Source: VXPQ01 sp965116435 (GTDB lineage: Bacteria > Bacteroidota > Rhodothermia > Rhodothermales > VXPQ01). From it: DNA of 64,000 bases. The DNA lies in assembly GCA_965116435.1 (NCBI GenBank), contig OZ220686.1:1-64000 (forward strand), given 5' to 3'. Made by a program: the position numbers and the translations under genes. Shown in pieces: positions 10,201-16,351 of this stretch. The first letter of the stretch is position 1. Every line of letters begins with the position of its first letter. The notes under the pieces are model-generated. The model was not told the DNA's origin. It did not search any database and worked only from the letters and a program-made list of their open reading frames with translations.

Positions 10201-10380
10201 TCTATCGGTCGCCAACGATTGCTTGGACTGTGCATCGCGCCCGTCCGAAAATATCCGTACGCCGAGGCCGAGCAAACGAGCTGGCTGCATGGTTGCCTTC
10301 CTTGAATCCGAAGCAACCACTTCGTAAACAGCCCAGCCGATTGAATTTGTGCCCAAATCGAAGGCAAAACGCTTTTTCAT
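7273..10380 (-). CDS. cas9: CRISPR-associated endonuclease Cas9, compact type II-C
   Basis: This is the RNA-guided DNA nuclease of the system, 1035 residues long, in the short II-C size class. RuvC-I is FAFDLGTNSIGWAVYE with Asp8. The Arg-rich bridge helix follows at about residues 60-80 (DRRDARNARRRRDRY). RuvC-II is EVVVELARE with Glu512. The HNH domain has EIEIDHILPFSRTLDN with His596. RuvC-III is NDHRHHAIDAAVV with His730 and Asp733. All catalytic residues are present, so the enzyme should be active. The C-terminal ~250 residues are the PAM-interacting/wedge region, and the PAM cannot be read from sequence. The start at 10380 lies about 85 bp downstream of the predicted transcription start. 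Cas1 and cas2 follow with overlap or a 4-bp gap, and the tracrRNA is divergent upstream. Confidence 0.97.
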   Translation of the reverse strand: MKKRFAFDLGTNSIGWAVYEVVASDSRKATMQPARLLGLGVRIFSDGRDAQSKQSLATDRRDARNARRRRDRYIQRRTWLMQKLVHTGLMPQDEGERKKLEKLDPYILRKRALDEELTLHEIGRVLFHLNQRRGFKSNRKADAGDGEASNMKQAIQELEHVLQESGARTIGEWLAGRHEDGKPVRFRGRTGKGNKQEWDGYPNRTMLQREFDLIWSAQRKYHSSVLTDDAESLFREIIFTQRPLRPVESGYCTFHPEDHRAPRALPSAQRFRILQDLNHLRLTETDRTRSLTLEERNVLLPKLLGRSTDIKIESLARHLSLPEETTFNLGMRKNVLKVDETAKRLRAKKALGPRWDQFSLEEMDEIVYLLVGDDTDENVRDALGRYGLSSEEADRAMQAVLPSGYVRFGAKALASLIREMEKEVINYSEAALRAGYDHAQLGEKTDRRERLPHYQEVLGRDIPPGTEDPNDPYDKRYGRFPNPTVHIGLNQLRRVVNALVDEYGSPHEVVVELARELKQGFEARKETERRQKQNQKRNEEADKKAEELGITPSGDTRMRYRLWLELGKDPLDRRCPYTGTQIAINKLFSAEIEIDHILPFSRTLDNTVSNRTLCTREANRLKGDLTPVEAVEQGLFEERHIGDAMANMPGNRKWRFASDAMQRFEQDERFLDRHLQETQWLGRLAKKYMEAIAENVWVIPGRLTALLRAKWGLKSLLGGSGKNRNDHRHHAIDAAVVGVTDRGLLQRISTENARRGERGIARLDIPKPFDTFRDSVRKTVEGIIVSHKIDHGRGGALHEETAYGIVDDTDELNRNHGYTLVARKPVTSLSRKEIDQVRDPVLREALLKEARGANNKKELEQILSDWSEKTGIRRLRILRKQSEFIPVVDSSGKEYKAVIPGENHHVDVFQMPNGDWNFEAVSRFEANQSDWEAESTDVPRLIMRLHKGDLVEIDCANEGRRIMRVCRLEPSAKRIRCAPHNEAGALQTRHDDTQDSFRWMFLSFSKFKECNLRPVIVTETGRVVYKKLGRWRQTG

Positions 10381-10473
10381 AACACTGAAATGGTCGGGCG
10401 GATGAATCTGGACAGGCTGCTTAAGTACAGGATTGCTGTAGTCTATGCCGCCTTCGTAAGCGGCTTTCGCTAT

Positions 10474-10503
10474 AATATACGTCGTTGGGAGTCAGGTTGT
10501 CAA
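10474..10503 (-). promoter_or_regulatory. Predicted sigma70-type promoter of the cas9-cas1-cas2 operon
   Basis: On the minus strand, TTGACA (10498-10503) is followed after 18 bp by TATATT (10474-10479). Transcription would begin near 10466, leaving a leader of about 85 nt before the cas9 ATG. No strong Shine-Dalgarno is visible before cas9. Confidence 0.6.
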
Positions 10504-10527
10504 CCCTGTGGCCCTCCTTGATCTCGC

Positions 10528-10644
10528 CCCGGGACGGTAGTGCGCCGGGGAACGGTTCAGCGCCAAAGTACGCACTGCTGAACGATTGCCAAGCGGCGTC
10601 AACGATTGATTTGGGTCCTGTACTCGGCTACAGGCCGCGCCCAG
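10528..10644 (-). pseudogene. IS3-family OrfB N-terminal fragment upstream of cas9
   Basis: A minus-strand frame reads LGAACSRVQDPNQSLT and then LALNRSPAHYRPG. This resembles the OrfB N-terminal pattern in which a ...SLT.RQCALL.LNRS.YYRPG segment follows OrfA. It carries the 17-bp sequence also found directly after the OrfA at 3498-3514. The fragment is frameless on both sides and cannot be functional. I read it as the second copy of the IS3-type element bounding the CRISPR-Cas locus. Short similarity makes this tentative. Confidence 0.4.
10623..10639. repeat. 17-bp sequence shared with 3498-3514
   Basis: This is the right-hand exact copy of CTCGGCTACAGGCCGCG. It lies within the IS3 remnant between the cas9 promoter and the tracrRNA promoter, in the same orientation as the left copy. 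Confidence 0.6.
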
Positions 10645-10676
10645 TCCAGACGATTTTTGACGTCCAAGAAAAAAAT

Positions 10677-10705
10677 TTGACAAGGCACGAAAAATGTTGT
10701 ATTAT
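10677..10705 (+). promoter_or_regulatory. Consensus sigma70 promoter of the tracrRNA
   Basis: TTGACA at 10677-10682 is followed after exactly 17 bp by TATTAT at 10700-10705. The predicted start near 10712 coincides with the first base of the anti-repeat. This near-consensus promoter suggests that canonical sigma70 boxes are used in this host or were brought in with the locus. Confidence 0.8.
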
Positions 10706-10711
10706 GGCAAT

Positions 10712-10797
10712 TACCAATCAGAGAGGTGTGCGCTCTCCGTTAACAAGTGAGAATTCGCACCAGTAAGGGGCTCCGCTACAAGCGGGGCCCCTTTTTT
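10712..10797 (+). ncRNA. tracrRNA of the type II-C system
   Basis: Bases 10712-10733 (TACCAATCAGAGAGGTGTGC then GC) are complementary to the 3' 22 bases of the CRISPR repeat with a single G.U wobble. Bases CCGTTAAC further on pair with the repeat start GTTGCGG with one bulged U. A small nexus-like hairpin follows (GTGAG-AATT-CGCAC), then the terminator hairpin. The product is about 86 nt. It lies divergent from cas9 and is transcribed in the same direction as the array. It is needed for crRNA maturation or loading into Cas9. Confidence 0.93.
10767..10797 (+). terminator. Rho-independent terminator of the tracrRNA
   Basis: An 11-bp stem (GGGGCTCCGCT with AGCGGGGCCCC, one wobble) has a three-base loop and is followed by six T. 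It serves both as the 3' hairpin of the tracrRNA and as the transcription terminator. Confidence 0.9.
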
Positions 10798-10837
10798 ATT
10801 CGGTTTTCCTCTGTATCCCCGTCATTGCCCCCTCGCG

Positions 10838-11290
10838 CTATGCGGCGGGAGGGCCTGGCGCCCCGGCTGCTTTTTCCCGGTCCTCCCATGCCCGGAAGGC
10901 TTCGAGGTCGTTGTGCAGGGAGCGCACGACCGTGTGGACTACGGCGGCGTCGTCCACGAAACCGATGCCAAGGAGCATATCCGGCAGCAGATCCAGCGGG
11001 TTGATGAAGTACAAAATGGCCGCCACCGCGTAGGTAATGGAGCGCCAAGGTATGTGCAGGTACTTTTTGAGCGCCCATGCCCGGGCCAGGCGCACCAGGG
11101 TCCGCAGGTCTTGCGCGGCCCGCGCCGGGATGCTCCTGCGCCGTTCGATTTTTTCGTAGGCGCTCTTCGAGAGGCGCAGTACGCGGGTTTTGCGCCGTAC
11201 GATTCGGCGCGCGGCGAGGCGGCTCAGTTCCAGCGCGCGCTGCGGGAGGGAATGCGAAGCGGTGTTTCGAGAGGGGCCTTGCGGGGTCAT
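10838..11290 (-). CDS. DUF1232 (YkvA-type) membrane protein
   Basis: This is a 150-residue protein with a basic, helical N-terminal half. A hydrophobic segment SITYAVAAILYFINPLDLLPDMLLG is followed by FVDDAAVVHTVVRSLHNDL. The combination Y-x-I-x-P-x-D-L-x-P-D followed by G-x-x-D-D is the DUF1232 signature, so one or two membrane helices are likely. The molecular role of this family is unknown. It starts 12 bp after the M23 peptidase gene ends, so the two are probably co-transcribed. Confidence 0.85.
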   Translation of the reverse strand: MTPQGPSRNTASHSLPQRALELSRLAARRIVRRKTRVLRLSKSAYEKIERRRSIPARAAQDLRTLVRLARAWALKKYLHIPWRSITYAVAAILYFINPLDLLPDMLLGIGFVDDAAVVHTVVRSLHNDLEAFRAWEDREKAAGAPGPPAA

Positions 11291-11302
11291 GCGCGGGGAC
11301 CG

Positions 11303-12652
11303 TTACAGCAGGGCCTTGTTCGACGGGCGCTCGTCTTCCTGCGCGTCGCTTTCGGCGATATACGCCTGCGGGACCTCGGCGATGAGCGGCATGATTTCGT
11401 TCCGCACAAGGGCGAAACGCTCCATATGTTCGGGAGCAACCTCGCCCGCGGGGGGGAGCGTGTCCGTATACGGGTCGATCTGGACGTCGTTTTTCCAGTA
11501 GCGGTAGCATACGTGGGGGCCGGTCGCCAGGCCCGTGCTGCCTACATAGCCGATGACCTGCCCCTGCCGGACCCGCGTGCCCGGGCGGATGCCCGAAGCA
11601 ATGCGAGACATGTGCAAATATCCGGTCGTATACACCGAATTGTGCCGAATCTTGACATAGTTGCCGTTATAGCGTTTGAATTGCGCTTCGAGCACCGTGC
11701 CGTCTCCCGCTGAATAGATCGGCGTTCCGGGCGCGGCGGCGTAGTCTGTGCCGAGGTGCGCCTTGTATCGTTTCTGAATCGGGTGAAACCGGCTCTTCGA
11801 ATAACGCGAACTGATGCGGTCGAATTTCAACGGCGCCTTGAGCAGTTGCTTGCGAAGGCTTTTTCCGTGTTCGTCGTAATAATCCGGACGGTCCCCTTCG
11901 TCGAACAGGAAGCCGAAGTAATCCGTGCCGAGGTGTCCAAACCGGGCCGCTACGATTTTCTCGACGCGGATCGGCTCGTCGTCCAGGTGGAGTACGTCGT
12001 AGACTACGTTGAAATTGTCTCCCGGGCGGACGCGAAAGAAATCCACTTGCCATGCAAAAACCTCCGAAAGCGCCAGCGCCAGCGGAGGAACGATATTCGC
12101 CGGCGTGTCGCCGTTTTCGAGGGTCCGGTAGAGGGAGCCCGCAATGCGCCCGGATACGTGTTGGCGCTTTATTTTCCCGTGCCGTTTCCCGGCGTAGACG
12201 GGGCTGGACGCGGAGTCGGCGGCGAGGTCGAATACGACATAGTTGAGCCGGTCCTGCTCGTACACGACATACCGGGCCTGGTACGTCCCGCCCACCGAGT
12301 CGCTGTAGACGCGGAGGGGCTTCCCGGCCTGGATGCGCCGTACGTCAAAGACATCCTTCCCCGAGTCGCTGACGGAAAGCACCTTGGCGTAGGGAATATT
12401 GTGTCCGGTCAGTATTTCCCCGAACGTTTCGTTCCGGCGCACCTTGCGGTCGATCACATCGTAGTCGCTGGCGATCAGTCCGTACTTGTCTTCTTTGTCT
12501 TCCGCCGTTTCCGGCGGGGCGGCTTCTTCGGAGACGGACGCCTGGGCCGGCCATTCGGACGCAGGCTTGTTGCTCCCGAGAAAGAAGAGCATGACGGCAA
12601 CGAAGAGGATGCCAAAGATCGCTACGATTCCGGGGTACGTTATACGGCGCAT
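11303..12652 (-). CDS. M23 family metallopeptidase (murein DD-endopeptidase)
   Basis: The protein cleaves peptidoglycan cross-bridges, or acts as a LytM-type activator, in the periplasm. Starting at 12652 gives 449 residues with an N-terminal membrane anchor (RRITYPGIVAIFGILFVAVM). A long SH3-like/LysM-type middle follows. The C-terminal LytM domain has HLGTDYAAAPGTPI (first zinc His and Asp), TTGYLHMSRI and TGPHVCYRYW, which supply the remaining zinc ligands H-x-H. All ligands are present, so an active enzyme is expected. The frame extends upstream to 13078, but that part is high-GC noise, while 12652 places the membrane helix directly at the N-terminus. DUF1232 follows downstream. Confidence 0.88.
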   Translation of the reverse strand: MRRITYPGIVAIFGILFVAVMLFFLGSNKPASEWPAQASVSEEAAPPETAEDKEDKYGLIASDYDVIDRKVRRNETFGEILTGHNIPYAKVLSVSDSGKDVFDVRRIQAGKPLRVYSDSVGGTYQARYVVYEQDRLNYVVFDLAADSASSPVYAGKRHGKIKRQHVSGRIAGSLYRTLENGDTPANIVPPLALALSEVFAWQVDFFRVRPGDNFNVVYDVLHLDDEPIRVEKIVAARFGHLGTDYFGFLFDEGDRPDYYDEHGKSLRKQLLKAPLKFDRISSRYSKSRFHPIQKRYKAHLGTDYAAAPGTPIYSAGDGTVLEAQFKRYNGNYVKIRHNSVYTTGYLHMSRIASGIRPGTRVRQGQVIGYVGSTGLATGPHVCYRYWKNDVQIDPYTDTLPPAGEVAPEHMERFALVRNEIMPLIAEVPQAYIAESDAQEDERPSNKALL

Positions 12653-12915
12653 GTCTGTGAGGGTCCATACGATGCCGAATCCGATGTTGGGGCGTGCATC
12701 TTGCGGGGCTGCCGGAAGGGTGGGGCAGCCGGGTGCGGCGCGATAGCGGAAGGCCTGCGTCTCGCACCATGGTGCGGATGCGTTGCCCGGAAAGATCGAA
12801 TATCGACGGAATTCCGAAAGGCAGCGTATCCTTGTAAGATACGGAATATATTGCAGATATGCAACCGGCGCCGTCCTGTATGGATGCGCGGGGCTTTGCG
12901 GACGGGTTCCGGGCC

Positions 12916-13470
12916 TTATTGCGGTTTCCACGGATGTTCTTCGTGGCCCGCCGCGCGGTTTGCCCAGCGGGCCAGCACGAACAGGTAATCGGAGAGCCGG
13001 TTCAGGTAGGGGCCGACCGTTTCGTTCAGGGATTCGACGGCGGCCGCCGCCACGACGCGGCGTTCGGCGCGGCGGCATGTGGTTCGCGCCGCATGGAGTG
13101 TGCCCGCGAGCGGCCCGCCTCCCGGCAGAATGAAATGCGTAAGGGGCGGCAGGTCCTCTTCGAGGCGATCGATTTCCTGCTCCAGCCGTGCGATATGCGC
13201 AGGCGTCAGACGCGGTGCGTTGGCCTTGCTTTCGAGCGGCGTAGCGAGGTCGCTGCCGGCGACGAACAGGTCGTCCTGCAGGGCGGCGAGCAGCCCGTCG
13301 AGGCGTTCGGCGGCCGCCCCCCCGGAAGCGAACGCCCGCGCCATGCCAAGCAGGGCGTTGGTTTCGTCCACGGCGCCGAACGCTTCAATGCGTACATGCG
13401 TTTTGGATACGCGATCGCCCCCGAAAAGGCCGGTGTCGCCGCGATCTCCCGTACGGGTATATATCTTCAT
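12916..13470 (-). CDS. Cob(I)yrinic acid a,c-diamide adenosyltransferase, PduO type
   Basis: The enzyme transfers the adenosyl group of ATP to cob(I)alamin to make coenzyme B12. The 184-residue protein begins MKIYTRTGDRGDTGLFGG, the ATP-binding N-terminal signature of the PduO/MMAB family. It also has FGAVDETNALLG and the C-terminal helix segment NRLSDYLFVLARWAN. Length and motifs are complete. No other cobalamin gene is next to it. It is followed on the minus strand by the M23 gene after about 260 bp, so it is probably a separate unit. Confidence 0.92.
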   Translation of the reverse strand: MKIYTRTGDRGDTGLFGGDRVSKTHVRIEAFGAVDETNALLGMARAFASGGAAAERLDGLLAALQDDLFVAGSDLATPLESKANAPRLTPAHIARLEQEIDRLEEDLPPLTHFILPGGGPLAGTLHAARTTCRRAERRVVAAAAVESLNETVGPYLNRLSDYLFVLARWANRAAGHEEHPWKPQ

Positions 13471-13480
13471 GACAGTATTA

Positions 13481-13637
13481 AGGATGCACTGATCAAGTCC
13501 ACTTCGATCAGCGCTTCACGTACGCAAGTAGCGTTTGTAATGATTCTATCGTTGAAATCATCGAAAAACACGGCGTGTTGCGTTGTCGGTGTCGTGAAGC
13601 GCCCTTCTGATCTTCGCGGACTTAATCAGAGCATCCT
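13481..13637. repeat. REP/MITE-like element, copy A, with 20-bp terminal inverted repeats
   Basis: The left end AGGATGCACTGATCAAGTCC (13481-13500) and the right end (13618-13637) are inverted copies with two differences, enclosing a 157-bp element without a gene. An internal stretch CCACTT..TCAGCGC.TCACGT recurs near copy B at 53.4 kb. It occupies most of the gap between the cobalamin adenosyltransferase gene and the lipoprotein gene. The rest of the gap (13638-13779) shows nothing else. Confidence 0.7.
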
Positions 13638-13779
13638 GAAATGCAGGTGCATCCCGTGCGTTGTTTTCGAGAAATCGGGACCCTTGCGCGCCGGTCGTCG
13701 TGCAATCGGGGGCCGATCGCTTTCCTCCGATTGCTCCCCCTCAGTGATTCAGGGCCCTTTGCGCGCACTATGTTTACCC

Positions 13780-14259
13780 ATGTGTACCCCGAAATGCCTG
13801 ATCGGTTTTTGTATGGTCGCGCTCCTCGTGGCGGGATGCGATACGCAGGAGGAGCAGGACGACTTTGCCGCCGAGGCCAGCCGGGCGCCGGAGAACATTA
13901 CCCGCGTCGATGCGTCAGGAAAGGTTTTATCCGAAGATAAGGACGACTGGCGCACGTCGCCCGTATATATGGGGGAGATTCGGGTAGACCCGGCCATGCC
14001 GAATCCGGCGCCGTCCGAAGGGTTCGTCACCATCCGGGTCACGGTGACCGTGTTCGACGCCGTATACGCCCCGCTTCGTTTGAAAAACCAGAGAGACGAC
14101 CGTTTGCAAACGCTTTCCGAAATCCCGCGGGCAGGCAGCCCGGGGGCCTACCTGTTTCAGGCGCCGGTGTCTTTGATAGGCCCGGCGGGCCTGCATCGGC
14201 TGTTCGTTTTCGATGCCCTCGGCGAGATCGTTTCGTACGGAGACGTATTGGTGCAATGA
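13780..14259 (+). CDS. Lipoprotein of unknown function
   Basis: Starting at 13780 gives a 159-residue protein with a lipoprotein signal: MCTPKCLIGFCMVALLVAGC, in which LVAGC is the lipobox. The mature part has a short acidic linker followed by a domain from about residue 60 (ITV-rich, with MPNPAPSEGFVTIRVTV). This resembles a beta-sandwich of the kind used for substrate binding or anchoring, but I do not recognise a named family. The open frame extends far upstream over the adenosyltransferase gene, but that part is antisense noise. An HNH nuclease gene follows after 12 bp, so they may be one transcript. Confidence 0.7.
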   Translation: MCTPKCLIGFCMVALLVAGCDTQEEQDDFAAEASRAPENITRVDASGKVLSEDKDDWRTSPVYMGEIRVDPAMPNPAPSEGFVTIRVTVTVFDAVYAPLRLKNQRDDRLQTLSEIPRAGSPGAYLFQAPVSLIGPAGLHRLFVFDALGEIVSYGDVLVQ

Positions 14260-14271
14260 CGCCATAACGCC

Positions 14272-14772
14272 ATGAAAACCCACGTACTCGTGCTGAACAA
14301 CGATTACCGCGCCCTGACGACATGCAGCGTCGAGCGCGCCATCGTGCTGGTTTTTCTGCAAAAAGCCGAGCTGGTGGAGTCCGTGCCGGATCGCTATTTC
14401 CGCTCCCCTACGGTCCAGTTTCCCTGCCCCAGCATCGTGCGCCTGCGCGCCTATGTGCACGTTCCGTACAAGCGCGTCATGATCTCCAGGAAAAACATTC
14501 TGCGGCGGGATCGATTCCGGTGTCAATATTGCGGGCGCCGGGACCGGCTGACCGTGGACCATGTGCTCCCAAGGTCCCGGGCCGGGCGGGATACCTGGGA
14601 AAATCTTGCGACAGCGTGCACCCCCTGCAACAACCGGAAGGGGGATCGTACGCCCGAAGAGGCGAATATGCCGCTTGCCCGTGCGCCGTTCCGGCCCAGC
14701 CATGTGATGTTTATCCGCGACTACATCGGGATATTGCACGAGGCGTGGAAGCCGTATCTGTTTCTCAAATAG
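14272..14772 (+). CDS. HNH endonuclease family protein
   Basis: This 166-residue protein begins KTHVLVLNNDYRALTTCSVERAI and has the HNH domain at about residues 80-125. FRCQYCGRRDRLTVDHVLPRS, the first Cys pair and catalytic His, is followed by NLATACTPCNNRKGDRTP. Two CxxC pairs bind structural zinc. This is the widespread small chromosomal HNH protein of Bacteroidota-type genomes. Its biological role is not established and it is probably not a mobile homing enzyme. It is complete, follows the lipoprotein gene after 12 bp, and precedes a small membrane protein gene. Confidence 0.88.
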   Translation: MKTHVLVLNNDYRALTTCSVERAIVLVFLQKAELVESVPDRYFRSPTVQFPCPSIVRLRAYVHVPYKRVMISRKNILRRDRFRCQYCGRRDRLTVDHVLPRSRAGRDTWENLATACTPCNNRKGDRTPEEANMPLARAPFRPSHVMFIRDYIGILHEAWKPYLFLK

Positions 14773-14844
14773 CCGGATGCGCCCTGCGCCCGTATGTATC
14801 GACAGGCGGCGCTCCCCGACATCGTTCCTTTTCTACGGATTTTT

Positions 14845-15327
14845 ATGCCTTCTCGCGCTACGTTTCTGGTGGCTCGCCTGTTGTGGGCGTTTCCCGCATT
14901 GCTTGTGCTCCTCGCGGCGAACCAGGCCGCGGTCATGACGCAGCTGCGGGAAACCGTGCGTTCCGGCGTGCTGGCGAAAGCGGAAGTGGTTTCGATTTCC
15001 ACCACGGATCGGGCGGATATTACCATGGCGTCGATTCGTCTTCGGGCGCCGGGCGCGGACGGCGCGCACGCCGAGTATGCATTGCCGCTTCCCATTACGT
15101 TCGCGCGGGCGCTTGCAGGGAGCGATTCGCTGGACGTATTTCTGGCCCCGGACGCCTCGCAGGAAGTGGTGATTGCAGAAATTGGCCGCGCGCAGTGGCG
15201 CCTCGCGGGGATGAACAGCGGGATTGCGCTGCTGGGGGCGGTACTGCTTTCCTGGGGCGTGTTCGCCTGGAATCGGCGCCTGCGAAAGAAGGGCGACCCT
15301 GCGGACGCCGCTGCGTCACCGCGCTAA
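14845..15327 (+). CDS. Two-helix membrane protein of unknown function
   Basis: The ATG at 14845 gives 160 residues. A hydrophobic N-terminal helix (FLVARLLWAFPALLVLLAA) is followed by an extracytoplasmic domain of about 80 residues. A second helix (GIALLGAVLLSWGVFAW) leads into a basic cytoplasmic tail. The topology resembles DUF3592-type proteins, but the match is weak and I do not assign a family. An ATG at 14794 is possible but adds a polar stretch before the first helix. The 3' end overlaps the convergent msrP gene by 12 bp. Confidence 0.6.
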   Translation: MPSRATFLVARLLWAFPALLVLLAANQAAVMTQLRETVRSGVLAKAEVVSISTTDRADITMASIRLRAPGADGAHAEYALPLPITFARALAGSDSLDVFLAPDASQEVVIAEIGRAQWRLAGMNSGIALLGAVLLSWGVFAWNRRLRKKGDPADAAASPR

Positions 15328-16326
15328 AGGGCCGCCTGGCCGGCGGGGTTCGTCCGGGTAAAGCCCGCCGACCCACTCGTCGTACCCGTTGAATAGTTGC
15401 GTGGGAACGCGCTCCTGCGTCTCCAGCAATTCTTCCGAGGCCTGGCTCCAGCGCTTGTGCGGGATATTCGGATTCACATTCGACAAAAAGCCGTATTCGT
15501 CCGGCTGAAGGTCGTTCCAGAACGTGCCCGGCTGTTTGTTCGTAAATTCGATCCGCACGATGGCCTTGGGCCCCTTGTATCCGTATTTCCAGGGCAGGGC
15601 CAGGCGCAGCGGCGAGCCGTTCTGTTTCGGGAGCGGTTCGCCGTACATGCCCGTCACGACGAAAGCCAGTTCATGCATGGCCTCGTCCATGCGCAAGGCT
15701 TCGTAATAGGGCCAGGGATACCAGTGCTGCCGTTCGATGCCCACCATTTGCGACGGACGGTTGACCGATACGAAGCGCACATGGGTTGCGCTGGAGAGGG
15801 GCTTGCATTGCTCAATGAGTTTGCTGAGCGGGAATCCGGTCCAGGGTACGGTCATCGCCCAGGCCTCCACGCACCGGAAGCGGTACAGGCGTTCTTCAAG
15901 GTCCATGGAGCGGATCAGTTTCGCCACGTCGATCGTGCGCCGTTTTTCCACCAGTCCGCGCACCCGGATCGTCATAGGGAACGGTTCGTACGGATCGGTA
16001 AGCGGCCATATTTCCTTGGACGTCCCGTCGAATTCGTAGAAATTATTGTAGGAAGAGGCAAAGAGGCGTCCGGTGACCGGGCGTTCCGGAACGGAGAACG
16101 CCTCGTTGCGCACGGCGGGATATCCCGCGCGGGGCGCGTTTTCCGGGATGGTGTCCAGGGGGCCGCCATACGGCGCCGAGCAGCCCCCGGTTGCGCCGAA
16201 GACCGTGAGCCCGATGGCGCCGAGGCCCAGCGCCTCAATGAATTGCCGCCGGTTCCGGTACGTATATTCAGAGGTTACCTCGCGTTCCGGGGCTTGCCAG
16301 CGCGGATGCAGGATGATATGGGCCAT
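15316..16326 (-). CDS. msrP: Protein-methionine-sulfoxide reductase catalytic subunit MsrP (YedY family)
   Basis: MsrP is a periplasmic molybdopterin enzyme that reduces methionine sulfoxide in envelope proteins. The ATG at 16326 gives 336 residues. The N-terminus carries a twin-arginine-type signal (RNRRQFIEALGLGAIGLTVF). The molybdenum-ligating Cys lies in YRFRCVEAWAMTVPWTGFPL, and GSPLRLALPWKYGYKGPK is a family signature. The C-terminus WNDLQPDEYGFLSNVNP is also typical. The haem partner MsrQ is not adjacent in this window. It starts 25 bp after the thiC stop, so co-transcription is likely. Confidence 0.9.
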   Translation of the reverse strand: MAHIILHPRWQAPEREVTSEYTYRNRRQFIEALGLGAIGLTVFGATGGCSAPYGGPLDTIPENAPRAGYPAVRNEAFSVPERPVTGRLFASSYNNFYEFDGTSKEIWPLTDPYEPFPMTIRVRGLVEKRRTIDVAKLIRSMDLEERLYRFRCVEAWAMTVPWTGFPLSKLIEQCKPLSSATHVRFVSVNRPSQMVGIERQHWYPWPYYEALRMDEAMHELAFVVTGMYGEPLPKQNGSPLRLALPWKYGYKGPKAIVRIEFTNKQPGTFWNDLQPDEYGFLSNVNPNIPHKRWSQASEELLETQERVPTQLFNGYDEWVGGLYPDEPRRPGGPLAR

Positions 16327-16351
16327 GGCGTTTCGGGTTTTTTCGGGTGTA

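Noticed and set aside
12859..13779. N-terminal 300 residues of the long plus-strand frame leading into the lipoprotein
   Set aside because: This part is antisense to the cobalamin adenosyltransferase gene and crosses a repeat element. The lipoprotein signal at 13780 gives a clear start.
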